A stretch of DNA of 16,170 nucleotides, taken from contig WFVQ01000258.1 in the NCBI GenBank assembly GCA_015491585.1, forward strand, positions 1 to 16,170, in the 5' to 3' direction. Below are positions 1-7,768 of the stretch, piece by piece. Below the pieces are notes generated by a model. It searched no databases, was not told where the DNA came from, and worked only from the letters and a program-made list of their open reading frames with translations. This DNA comes from Deltaproteobacteria bacterium. GTDB taxonomy: Bacteria > Desulfobacterota > Dissulfuribacteria > Dissulfuribacterales > S140-46. The stretch's first letter is position 1; each line of letters begins with the position of its first letter. The translations under genes were made by a program, and so were the position numbers.

Positions 1-633
1 GCCGGTGACGATGGTCCCATCTCCAAGCTTGGCCACGGTGGCATCGGGATTGTATTCGGTGCCCAGGGGGTTGCCGAAGGCGTCGGTGGAGAGCTGCCCG
101 CCCACCGGGCCAAATCTGCCGGCGGCATCCTCTATGATGATATTGAAGCCACCCAGCCCCTCTTCCTGGGGCAAGTCGGGCTGGCCGTTGACAGGGGCTA
201 TGTCGTGGAAGACGAACACGGTTATCTGGGCGGTGGGCAGAGGGAGCTTGTTGACCTTGACCACCACCTCCTTGGTCCCAGGTGGGACCGGTGCCCCGCC
301 ATTGGCATAGTCTGCGTTGGGGAGCACAGAGACATAATAGTATTTGGAGGGGTCGGGCAGGGTGACGTCGCCCGTGCTGGAGTCGCCGCTGGCTACAACC
401 GGGGCGTGGCTCCTGTGGAAACTGGTGGAGAGTGTGTGACCGGTCTGTACCCCAGGCTGGATGTGAAAGGTGGTATCCTCCTGGAGGAGCCAGCGGAACC
501 CGGTGTTGATCTCCTGCCCGTTGGCATCTACCACCTTGATCCTCAAGGCAATAGCCGGAGATGCCGCCAACGCCGTTGCCACTGCCAGAAAGATGAACAA
601 TCCTGCCGCCTTGAAATACCTTTTCCTCACCAT
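1..633 (-). CDS. Secreted repeat/Ig-like protein, N-terminal part (cut by window edge)
   Basis: The open frame on the minus strand starts at ATG 633-631 and runs off the left edge, so only the first 211 residues are visible. An AGGGGAAAG stretch just upstream is a usable Shine-Dalgarno. Residues 1-29 form a Sec signal peptide (KRYFK, hydrophobic core, then SPAIA). The mature part begins LRIKVVDANGQEINTGF and is rich in Gly, Pro, Asp, Asn and beta-prone stretches with no Cys, as in extracellular beta-sandwich (SdrD B-like or carboxypeptidase-regulatory-like) proteins. A segment at about residues 145-185 (GLGGFNIIIEDAAGRFGPVG, then DAFGNPLG) looks like the start of such a module. Its function is unknown; export to the periplasm, surface or medium is the only safe inference. 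It diverges from the multicopper oxidase genes across a shared control region, which suggests co-regulation. Confidence is high for a real secreted protein and low for the domain family. Confidence 0.75.
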   Translation of the reverse strand, partial: MVRKRYFKAAGLFIFLAVATALAASPAIALRIKVVDANGQEINTGFRWLLQEDTTFHIQPGVQTGHTLSTSFHRSHAPVVASGDSSTGDVTLPDPSKYYYVSVLPNADYANGGAPVPPGTKEVVVKVNKLPLPTAQITVFVFHDIAPVNGQPDLPQEEGLGGFNIIIEDAAGRFGPVGGQLSTDAFGNPLGTEYNPDATVAKLGDGTIVTG

Positions 634-739
634 GTCTTTCCCCTATCGCTGTTTTTTGGATCAGGGAAGGATTCTCCTGCCCTGTCCTGATCCCTTTTGG
701 GGCAACAGGCCCCCATCCATTCTCCATTTTGGCTATTTA

Positions 740-758
740 GAATAGATTTCTTCTATTC
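740..758. promoter_or_regulatory. 19-bp palindrome, candidate operator (copy 1)
   Basis: GAATAGATTTCTTCTATTC has perfect 7-bp arms around a 5-bp centre and is preceded by TTTA. On the minus strand a TTGACT (782-777) lies upstream, with a weak -10-like TTGAAT overlapping the palindrome edge, so a bound protein would cover the promoter of the 633 (-) gene. A second palindrome of the same length and outer bases (GAAT...ATTC) lies at 7769-7787, before the TonB-dependent receptor. The binding protein is not identifiable from sequence. Confidence 0.5.
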
Positions 759-834
759 AAAATTTCTTTCATTCAAGAGTCAAGAAAAAAATTCGTTTCA
801 ATGGCAGATTTTGAAAAAAACTTTTCTAATGAAT

Positions 835-864
835 TGTACTTGATTATACTTAATTGTACAAGAT
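835..864. repeat. Three tandem 10-bp repeats in the divergent control region
   Basis: TGTACTTGAT, TATACTTAAT and TGTACAAGAT follow each other without spacing. The 10-bp period puts all three on about the same face of the helix, as expected for cooperative binding of an activator or repressor. They end about 72 bp upstream of the candidate -35 box for the multicopper oxidase operon. The binding protein is unknown, and low-complexity AT sequence could produce part of this by chance. Confidence 0.4.
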
Positions 865-936
865 TCCTGCCTATTAGTGTAAGATTATAACTTCAGGTTA
901 ATAATTTTCTCTTTAATGGGGAATAAAGTTTTTTTG

Positions 937-965
937 TTGACAAAAGCATTCGCAGCATTTAACTC
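937..965 (+). promoter_or_regulatory. Candidate sigma70-type promoter for the multicopper oxidase operon
   Basis: A perfect TTGACA at 937-942 is followed 17 bp later by TAACTC at 960-965, a poor -10. A 6-bp inverted repeat (TCTATC at 964-969 and GATAGA at 975-980, 5-bp loop) lies at the expected start of transcription and could be an operator. The ATG of the first oxidase gene is about 100 bp further on. The rest of 634-1067 is AT-rich and shows no gene. Confidence 0.4.
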
Positions 966-1067
966 TATCTAAAGGATAGATAAAATTTATTAAATTTGTC
1001 TGATTTTGGCCTGCACAGGGTGGGCCGCAACGAAAGCAATTGGAGATAGGCCTCGCAGGGGGTAGCC

Positions 1068-2255
1068 ATGAAGAGAGATTTGCTCCTTTTTCTGGCCGTT
1101 ACAGCCTTTTCCCTTCTGTCTCTCACCGGGGCATGGGGAGGTGTCATGGTCCAGTGCCCAGAGGATTTGGATGGAGACGGCGTCTCCGATGTCGATCTTC
1201 CCCATGTGGTCTGTCGGCACCTGACAGGTGGCGATGGGTTCACCGTCATGGCCGATGGAAGGTCTATGTACATCTTCGGGTTTGGTGATGTGACAGGGAT
1301 GCCGGCCGATCAGGTATTGGAGTCCGGCATCCTCGGGGCCCAGTTCCCGGCTCCAACCATCGTGCTGGACGAGGGCGACGACTTCTATCTCACATTGACC
1401 AACGTCGGAATGCTCATGCGGCCCGACCTCTTCGACCCTCATACGGTCCATTTCCACGGGTTCCCGGAGGTCGCCTCCATCTTTGACGGGCTTCCCGAGT
1501 CCTCGGTGGGAATAAACATGGGCTCGAGCATTACGTATTACTACCACATCGCCGTGCCCGGCACCTTCATGTATCACTGCCATGCCGAGGCAACGGAGCA
1601 TATGCAGATGGGTATGCTTGGGAACCTCTATGTGAGACCGGCCCAGAACTCCCTTCCTGACGGCACAGATCTAAAGGGTTTCATCCACCACACCGGGTAC
1701 AAATACGCCTATAACGACGGCGACGGCTCCACCCGTTATGACGTGGAGTACGCCATCCAGATGAGCTCCTTCGATCCAGAGTTCCATGACGCCGATCTCA
1801 ACGTCCAGCCCCTTCCCTTTGCGGATATGCGCGACAAATATGCGCTCCTCAACGGCAGGGGCTATCCAGACACCGTGCTCCAAGGCCCCATCCTCAACAA
1901 GGTCAATGGCCGCAACAGCCAGCCCCTGGACAGCCTGGTTCATGCCAGACAGGGCCAGCGGATACTACTGCGGCTTTCCAACCTCAGCGTCACCAGATAC
2001 TACACCCTCTCCATCGGGGGGCTTTATATGAAGGTTATCGCCAAGGATGCAAAGCTACTCCAGGCCAGCGACGGAAGGCCCATGTCCTACGATACCACCA
2101 CCGTAACGCTGGGCGGAGGGGAGTCGGTGGATGTGATAATCGACACAGCAGGCGTGCCCCCGGGCACCTATGTCATGTATGCCACCCAGGCCCAGTACCT
2201 CTCCAACAATGAAGAGGACTACGGCGGCATGATGACCGAGATAGTGATCGAATAA
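1068..2255 (+). CDS. Two-domain multicopper oxidase subunit A: type 1 Cu and half trinuclear site in domain 1
   Basis: This is a 395-residue exported cupredoxin protein (signal peptide at about 1-24). Next comes a short leader with C30 and C49, possibly a disulfide, around a Ca-loop-like DLDGDGVSD (33-41). Domain 1 carries HTVHFHG (H125, H128, H130) and YHCH...H...M (H170, C171, H172, H178, M183). These are a full type 1 copper set (H125, C171, H178, M183) plus four His able to bind type 2/3 copper. Domain 2 (about 225-395) keeps the fold but lacks His at the matching places: the HPxHxH position reads RYYTLS (310-315) and the HxH position reads ATQ (372-374). On its own this subunit therefore cannot complete a trinuclear centre. 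Start choice: ATG 1068 follows CAGGGGGT by 6 nt. It is first in an operon with two paralogues and tonB. The substrate is unknown. Confidence 0.88.
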   Translation: MKRDLLLFLAVTAFSLLSLTGAWGGVMVQCPEDLDGDGVSDVDLPHVVCRHLTGGDGFTVMADGRSMYIFGFGDVTGMPADQVLESGILGAQFPAPTIVLDEGDDFYLTLTNVGMLMRPDLFDPHTVHFHGFPEVASIFDGLPESSVGINMGSSITYYYHIAVPGTFMYHCHAEATEHMQMGMLGNLYVRPAQNSLPDGTDLKGFIHHTGYKYAYNDGDGSTRYDVEYAIQMSSFDPEFHDADLNVQPLPFADMRDKYALLNGRGYPDTVLQGPILNKVNGRNSQPLDSLVHARQGQRILLRLSNLSVTRYYTLSIGGLYMKVIAKDAKLLQASDGRPMSYDTTTVTLGGGESVDVIIDTAGVPPGTYVMYATQAQYLSNNEEDYGGMMTEIVIE

Positions 2256-2266
2256 GGAGGGAGGCA

Positions 2267-3796
2267 ATGAGAGTTCGACAGATTTTTCAATTTACATACT
2301 GCCTCGCCCTCACGTTTCTCTTGGTGGGCCTCCTTTCTGAGGGACCGGCCCAGGCCACTATACAGGGTATTTCTGGAATATCGTTCACCCTGGTGGCGGC
2401 GCCCGGCTATATCAAGACCCCGGAGGGGAACTCTATATTCTTCTGGGGGCTCGGTAGTGATGTGAATCACGTTCAGTATCCAGGGCCTACCCTTATCCTC
2501 AACGAAGGAGACACCATCACCATCACTCTATATAGCGCCCTTCCCCAACCGGTGTCGTTGGTGTTCCCGGGCCAGGAGCAGGTCCAGGCCCAAGGAGGGA
2601 GCCAGGGGAAGGTGACCAGGGAGGCCACCCCTGGGCGGCCGGTGACATACACCTTCGTGGCCGCCCATCCCGGCACCTATCTCTATTACAGCGGAACCAA
2701 TATGGCCCTTCAGCACGAGATGGGCCTCTTCGGCGCCATAATCGTGCGGCCTGCCGGATTCGACCCCAACGCCCCCACCGCCTATGGCACCTCAGATTCC
2801 AGGTATGACCGCGAATACCTCTTCATGATTTCCGAGATGGACCCAGACATCCACCGCCTGGTGGAGGAGGGGAGGTACAGCGAGATCGAGAATGCCGACG
2901 TCTTTCCTACATACTATTTTATCAACGGCCGGAATGCCCCAGACACCATGGCCCCGGCCTTTGCCGAGTGGTTGCCTACCCAGCCCTATAACTGCATGCC
3001 CCTGATGCACCCTGGGGAACGGCTCCTCATGAGGATCATCGGGGCCGGCCGCGACAACCACCCCTACCACTTTCACGGCAACCATGCCAAGGTCATAGCA
3101 GAGGATGGCCGTTTGCTTTCCTCTGGACCAGGGAAGGGGGCGGATCTCGGTTACTCCCGGTTCACCATCTCGGCCGTGCCAGGCCACACCTATGACGCCA
3201 TTTTCCAGTGGACCGGCCGGGAGATGGGGTGGGACTACTACGGCCACACCTCCCTCTCCGATCCCATCGAGAGGGGTGAATTGGCGGTGACCGCCACCTT
3301 GGAGGCCCCCCTCTCCGCAGGCTCGGCCCAGGTGACCCTTGGCGGCCAGGGTGAGAAGGAGTTTCCCATGTACCGGGAGGTCCGGTGCCTCATTTGGTCC
3401 AAGGCCTACCCCTCGCCGGACAAGGACCCCAACCGGGAGGTCGTGAAGGTGAAGCGGGCCTCCGGCAACCTCTTCACCATCAGCAGGGGGCTCGAGGGCA
3501 CCACCGCCAGGGCTTGGAGCGAGGGAGACTATGTCGCCATAACCGACCATGGCCGTCCGTTTCCGGTGGTTTTGCCCGAGAATCAGAACCTCACCTTCGG
3601 CGCCTTCTACAGCGGCTCGCCCTACCTCGGCAACGCAGGGAACCTGCCTCCTGGTGAAGGCGGCCTGAATCCCTTCTCTGGGTTCTTCTACATGTGGCAT
3701 TCCCACAACGAAAAGGAGCTACTCAACAACAACATCTTCCCAGGCGGCGCCATGACCATGCTTGGGATCTTGCCCTACAATGCACCCATAGAGTGA
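2267..3796 (+). CDS. Two-domain multicopper oxidase subunit B: other half of the trinuclear site, with inserted domain
   Basis: This is a 509-residue exported cupredoxin protein (signal peptide 1-30, ending AQA), starting 11 nt after subunit A behind a GGAGGGAGG ribosome site. Domain 1 aligns without gaps to subunit A around the copper loop, but H-C-H is replaced by Y141-S142-G143 and the HFH position by V99-F100-P101, so it cannot bind copper in the usual way. Domain 2 has HPYHFHGNH (H265, H268, H270, H273) and, near the C-terminus, WHSHNEKE (H478, H480). The second motif is the HCH motif with Ser in place of the type 1 Cys. It thus offers four trinuclear ligands and no type 1 site. Between them, residues about 336-427 form an insertion ending in a TISRGLEGTTARAW segment, a type seen in phage and structural proteins. 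The inserted module is probably a separate beta domain; its role is unknown. Confidence 0.87.
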   Translation: MRVRQIFQFTYCLALTFLLVGLLSEGPAQATIQGISGISFTLVAAPGYIKTPEGNSIFFWGLGSDVNHVQYPGPTLILNEGDTITITLYSALPQPVSLVFPGQEQVQAQGGSQGKVTREATPGRPVTYTFVAAHPGTYLYYSGTNMALQHEMGLFGAIIVRPAGFDPNAPTAYGTSDSRYDREYLFMISEMDPDIHRLVEEGRYSEIENADVFPTYYFINGRNAPDTMAPAFAEWLPTQPYNCMPLMHPGERLLMRIIGAGRDNHPYHFHGNHAKVIAEDGRLLSSGPGKGADLGYSRFTISAVPGHTYDAIFQWTGREMGWDYYGHTSLSDPIERGELAVTATLEAPLSAGSAQVTLGGQGEKEFPMYREVRCLIWSKAYPSPDKDPNREVVKVKRASGNLFTISRGLEGTTARAWSEGDYVAITDHGRPFPVVLPENQNLTFGAFYSGSPYLGNAGNLPPGEGGLNPFSGFFYMWHSHNEKELLNNNIFPGGAMTMLGILPYNAPIE

Positions 3797-3819
3797 TGCT
3801 CGGTGGATAGGAGGCGTTT

Positions 3820-4842
3820 ATGAAGATCCATCACCTTAGAACGACTCTCTTTTCCGGCGCCAAAGGCCCGGATTGGTTGCTGTGGGTCATGGTCGTTGCA
3901 CTCATGTCGCTTTTCACTGCTCCATGTGGAGCGGCTGCCGCCGAGTTCTACCTGAGGGCCGCAGCCACCACTATGGTCATGCCCACCGGGGAACAGGTCA
4001 CGGTCTGGGGCTTCGCCAAGGACAGCTCCTTCGGGGCCAAGGACGGCGTTGTGACGGTACCTGGGCCGGTCCTTGAACTCCCCCCCGGCGACACCACCCT
4101 GGTTATCCATCTGGACAATGACCTTCCAGAGCCCGTGTCCATCATGGTCAAGGGGCTGGTGGGCTCCATGACACCAGTGAGGCTCCCCGACGGCAGGATC
4201 AGGGCCTTGAACAAGGAGGCGCAGCCTGGAAACAGTGAACCGGTCACCTACACCTGGACCAACGTCCACCCCGGGACCATGATGTACCAGAGCGCCAGCC
4301 ATCTCTCGGTCCAGGTGCAGATGGGCCTCTATGGCGCTGTGGTGGCCAAGGCGGACACCGGAAGGGCCTATGACACCGATCCATCCCGTTACGACAGTGA
4401 GGTGCTGCTGGTGCTGGGCGAGATCGATCCTGATCTCCACCAGGCCGTTGCCTCTGGAAATTTCGGCCCAGGCAAGGCCGTCACCAGTGCCATAGGGTAC
4501 AGGCCGAAATATTTCTTCATCAATGGTAGGAGCTATACCCCAGGGGTGTATGAGCCTGCCGGCCATCCTGGTCAGCGGGTGCTGGTCAGGATCGTCAACG
4601 CCTGCCTCACCCAGAGATCCCTGGTCTTCGGGGGCCGCTATGTCCTGGAGATTGGCGACGGGGGATTCCCCCTGCCGTTTCCCCCGCAACATTTTGCCGT
4701 CTTCATAGCCGCAGGAGGCACCAAAGACGTCATAATAGAGTCGGCCCCTGCTGGAGATCTGCCGGTATGGGATGAGCGCTTGGGCCTCACCAATGGCGGT
4801 TTGACAGATGGAGGAATATTCACCTACCTGAGGTTCCAGTAG
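3820..4842 (+). CDS. Two-domain cupredoxin paralogue C without copper ligands
   Basis: This 340-residue protein has a signal peptide ending at about residue 41 (GAAAA) and the same two-domain layout as the two preceding genes. The loop that is YHCH in subunit A is YQSAS here (Q157, S158, A159), the HFHG position is MVKG (109-112), the HPxHxH position is QRSLVFGG (265-272), and the last HxH position reads DER (318-320). No copper site of either half remains, although fold-marking residues such as QMGLYGAVV and YFFINGRSY persist. Conservation of the fold without ligands suggests a structural subunit, most simply the third member of a trimer. It starts behind AGGAGG with 7 nt spacing, 23 nt after subunit B. 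A pseudo-enzyme with an independent role is the alternative. Confidence 0.82.
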   Translation: MKIHHLRTTLFSGAKGPDWLLWVMVVALMSLFTAPCGAAAAEFYLRAAATTMVMPTGEQVTVWGFAKDSSFGAKDGVVTVPGPVLELPPGDTTLVIHLDNDLPEPVSIMVKGLVGSMTPVRLPDGRIRALNKEAQPGNSEPVTYTWTNVHPGTMMYQSASHLSVQVQMGLYGAVVAKADTGRAYDTDPSRYDSEVLLVLGEIDPDLHQAVASGNFGPGKAVTSAIGYRPKYFFINGRSYTPGVYEPAGHPGQRVLVRIVNACLTQRSLVFGGRYVLEIGDGGFPLPFPPQHFAVFIAAGGTKDVIIESAPAGDLPVWDERLGLTNGGLTDGGIFTYLRFQ

Positions 4843-4868
4843 GTCACACTCCATGATATGAGGCGCGG

Positions 4869-5681
4869 ATGGGCGTGGCGGGCAGCCTTGGGCGCACAAG
4901 GGGCCGGTGGGGGGTGTCCATCTGCCTGGCGGTTGCCCTCCACTGTTCGCTGGTGGTATGGGCTGCGCTCGTCTATCATGCGGCCAACGGGCCTTGGCGG
5001 TCGGACACTCCCTTGCTGAGGGTTAGGCTTTTCACCCCGGCACCGGAACCGACTGATACCTCGGTCCCCAGGACGGCCCGGCACAAAGGGCGGCAGGCCC
5101 TTCCCGATCCCGTCCCGGTCCGTCCACACCGCAAAGCGTCTGCTGCCCCTGTGGTCCGTAAGAGGGCGGCTTCGCCCGTCACAAATCCCGCCGCCCCGGG
5201 CCGTAGGGCCCCGCTTGGCAAAAAGCCGGCTCCAAAGGCCGCCAAAGCGGCCTTGTCAGGTTCCACTGGGATTGTAACCCCATCCTCCAAGGCTCAGATG
5301 AGGAGTTCTCGAGCCTCCGCCTCTTCCAATGAGGGCACTGCTTCAGCGTCGAGTGGTGCCAGGCTGCTCAACGGTTATCTGGTCTCTCTCAAAGCCACCC
5401 TGGAGCGGAGGAAGCGTTATCCTGAGCGGGCCCGCCTCCTGGGTCACCAAGGGCTGGTGAGGTTGGTCTTCACAGTTGGTAAGAGGGGTGAGCTGATGGA
5501 TGCCAAGATCCAGAGGGGCAGCGGCTGGCGGGAGCTGGACCGGGCCGCCCTGAGAACCCTGCGGAGGTCAGCGCCACTGCCCCCGCCTCCGGAGGCGGCT
5601 TCACCGCCATTGAGGCTTGCGGTGTCGTTGGAGTTCCGGCTGGCCGGCCAGACTCAGAATTCCAGCTTCAGCCACAGATAG
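4869..5681 (+). CDS. tonB: TonB-family energy transducer
   Basis: This 270-residue protein has an N-terminal transmembrane anchor (about 14-36, including the ALHCSLVV stretch typical of TonB) and a long Ala/Pro/Lys/Arg-rich periplasmic linker (about 50-165). The C-terminal TonB domain (about 175-265) shows RYPERARLLGHQGLVRLVF and the later LDRAALRTLRRSAPLPPPP. It transmits proton-motive force from an ExbB/ExbD complex, not present in the window, to an outer-membrane receptor. It lies 26 nt after the third oxidase gene and ends 28 bp inside the convergent receptor gene, so it is probably dedicated to that receptor. The ribosome site is weak (TGAGG), which suggests coupling to the upstream gene. 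ATG 4869 is the first start that leaves the anchor near the N-terminus. Confidence 0.9.
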   Translation: MGVAGSLGRTRGRWGVSICLAVALHCSLVVWAALVYHAANGPWRSDTPLLRVRLFTPAPEPTDTSVPRTARHKGRQALPDPVPVRPHRKASAAPVVRKRAASPVTNPAAPGRRAPLGKKPAPKAAKAALSGSTGIVTPSSKAQMRSSRASASSNEGTASASSGARLLNGYLVSLKATLERRKRYPERARLLGHQGLVRLVFTVGKRGELMDAKIQRGSGWRELDRAALRTLRRSAPLPPPPEAASPPLRLAVSLEFRLAGQTQNSSFSHR

Positions 5682-7747
5682 AAGGTCCTTCCAGGTTCCG
5701 GCACCTTTTCTCCGGATCTGAAGGGGCTTCTTAGATAGGAGAGGTGGCGGAAGTAATACTTGTCGAGAAGGTTTTTTACTCCACCCTCGAAACGGGCCTT
5801 TCGCACCCTGTATCGAACCGATAGATCGGCGGTTGCCCAGCCCGCTGTCTCCTCTTCCTGGAGCTCCTTGTCCACCCTTTTTTGCGGGGCGGCCATGAGC
5901 AGAGTTGCGGTCAGACGCCATGAGTCAAGGCCGTAGTGGAGCTTTATCCCTCCGGTCAAAGGCGGGATCTCTGCCAGGGGCACCTCGCGGTCCAGGTCGC
6001 GGCCTGCGGTATAGGAGGCCCATCCTTCAAGGGAGAGGCCGGTGGCCCAGCGGAGGGAGCCCCTCACTTCCCCTCCCCAGAGCGCGGCGTCTGTGTTGCG
6101 GTAGGTGGTCGCAGGAAGTAAGGGGCCGCCTTGGTCTGGATCATCCGCCCTGGTTACCCTGATATAGTTGTGAACACGGGAGTAGTAGCCGCTTAGATGC
6201 CACTCCACCCCTCCATTTACCATGTCGATGCCCAGGTCGAGTTCGTTGTTGCGCGGCGGAGAGAGGTCGGGGTTGCCCACCCAGTTGCTCCCCTTGGGTT
6301 TCATCAATCCTATGAAGAGCTCTTCTGGATCAGGTGCGCGCGACGACGAGGCGCCGCCCATGTAGGCCCGAATCCATCTGAACCGTTTTTCTATCCTGAT
6401 GAAGCCTGAAAGGTATCGGAAATCCGAGCTGGAATGGATGGACTTGCCCTGATGGTACGGCAGATAGAGGCCAAAGAGTCTCTCTCGGTCCAGCCCTTCC
6501 GCTTCCACATGGACCAGGTCGCCCCTTATCCCGGCGGCCAACTGGGCATGATCCCCTACCGGCCTGTCGCCCTGCAGAAAAAGGCCGTATAGCTTGGTTA
6601 CGACATGGGGTATCATGGCCTGGGCCTCGTATCCGTAGACAGCCAGACGGTTGTCTGCATCCCAGGTCCGCTCCTGGAGATCGAATCCAGAAACGGCATT
6701 CCACTCCATAAGATCCATCTCCGCCTTTAAGCCCGCGCCTGAGGTCCCTGCCTGGGCCTGGGTCTCCATGCTGTAACGCCTGCCCATTGGCCTGGCCGGC
6801 AGGGAGCTTACCCGAAGAGCATCGTTCATGGTGTGTACCACCCGGTTCCAGTACCCCTTCCATTCAAGCGCCGCTATCAACCCGCTGTCCCGCTCCATCC
6901 TTCCCCACAAGACGGCCTGGGCCGTTCTGTCCTCCTGGCCGTCCATCAGGAGATAGGGATAGAGCAGGTGTTGCCCCTCCTGGAACGACAGGTCCAGTCT
7001 CCCCTGGAGCCCCTGGCCATTGTCGAAGGAGAGGGCTGACCATCCCATTTGGATCTCGTAGGCCCGGGAGCGGAGGTTGTCCTGCTGGTAGCGGTTGGGA
7101 GATTGGGCTGGATAGATGGCGGTAATGGGGTGGCCATGTCCATCCTCAGGAACCAGGGAGCGGCGGTGGCTTCCTCCCGCCTCCACTCCCCAAAGGCCCC
7201 TGGAGGCGCTGGCCCGCAGGGATGCCAAGGCCTGGTCGTATGAGCCGTAGAAAAGGGTGGAGGAGAGATGGGTGCCTGGCCTGATGGGAGCAGGCCTGAC
7301 ATAGATCATCCCGCCCATTACTCCGGGCTGGCTGAGATCGTAGGGACCTTTTGTAACCACCACCTCGCCTGCTTGAAACACATCGTAGTGGAAGAGGGGA
7401 GGATCCATGCGGTTTGGACAGGCACCGTGTAACTGTGACCCGTTGAAGACCACCCCCAGATCGTCCCTCTGAAACCCCCGCACCACTGGATCCCTTCCAA
7501 CGAGCCCCCGTCTCACCAGATCTATTCCAGGAGAGCCTGTGAGCTCATTTCCGAGATCGGCTGCACCAAGAAGATCATCGCTCCTTAGCTGGAGCCCGGA
7601 ACCGGGTATGGGTTCCGCATTCACTGTTACCGTGCCCAATTGTATGGTATCCTCACCAAAAACAGGGTTGCTCAGGACCAGGGTGCAGAGGAGCAGAGTT
7701 GAGAGCCATATGGAACAGGTAACAACATGCCCATCGCGGCGGTTCAT
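5654..7747 (-). CDS. TonB-dependent outer-membrane copper receptor (OprC/NosA type)
   Basis: This 697-residue protein has a signal peptide (about 1-31), a plug domain (about 35-150) and a beta-barrel ending in LWLKLEF, the expected C-terminal Phe. In the plug, HGACPNRMDPP gives C110 and M114, the CxxxM signature of OprC/NosA receptors. H305-T-M307 in an extracellular-loop region supplies an HxM. In OprC the same CxxxM plus HxM combination binds copper. Copper is therefore the likely substrate; this rests on family knowledge and motif match, not on a measured result. It converges with tonB (28-bp tail overlap) and diverges from the regulator gene. A 19-bp palindrome lies 21 bp upstream of its ATG, over the likely -10 region, implying repression or induction by metal status. 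Confidence 0.9.
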   Translation of the reverse strand: MNRRDGHVVTCSIWLSTLLLCTLVLSNPVFGEDTIQLGTVTVNAEPIPGSGLQLRSDDLLGAADLGNELTGSPGIDLVRRGLVGRDPVVRGFQRDDLGVVFNGSQLHGACPNRMDPPLFHYDVFQAGEVVVTKGPYDLSQPGVMGGMIYVRPAPIRPGTHLSSTLFYGSYDQALASLRASASRGLWGVEAGGSHRRSLVPEDGHGHPITAIYPAQSPNRYQQDNLRSRAYEIQMGWSALSFDNGQGLQGRLDLSFQEGQHLLYPYLLMDGQEDRTAQAVLWGRMERDSGLIAALEWKGYWNRVVHTMNDALRVSSLPARPMGRRYSMETQAQAGTSGAGLKAEMDLMEWNAVSGFDLQERTWDADNRLAVYGYEAQAMIPHVVTKLYGLFLQGDRPVGDHAQLAAGIRGDLVHVEAEGLDRERLFGLYLPYHQGKSIHSSSDFRYLSGFIRIEKRFRWIRAYMGGASSSRAPDPEELFIGLMKPKGSNWVGNPDLSPPRNNELDLGIDMVNGGVEWHLSGYYSRVHNYIRVTRADDPDQGGPLLPATTYRNTDAALWGGEVRGSLRWATGLSLEGWASYTAGRDLDREVPLAEIPPLTGGIKLHYGLDSWRLTATLLMAAPQKRVDKELQEEETAGWATADLSVRYRVRKARFEGGVKNLLDKYYFRHLSYLRSPFRSGEKVPEPGRTFYLWLKLEF

Positions 7748-7768
7748 GATGTGTTATCTCTCTCTTTA

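Noticed and set aside
2792..3706. Long minus-strand open frame of 304 codons opposite oxidase subunit B
   Set aside because: Antisense shadow of a GC-rich gene; no signal peptide, ribosome site or domain pattern, while the plus-strand frame has clear copper motifs.
3775..4899. Minus-strand open frame of 374 codons opposite the third cupredoxin gene
   Set aside because: Shadow frame. Its translation is low-complexity and unlike any family, while the plus strand aligns to its paralogues.
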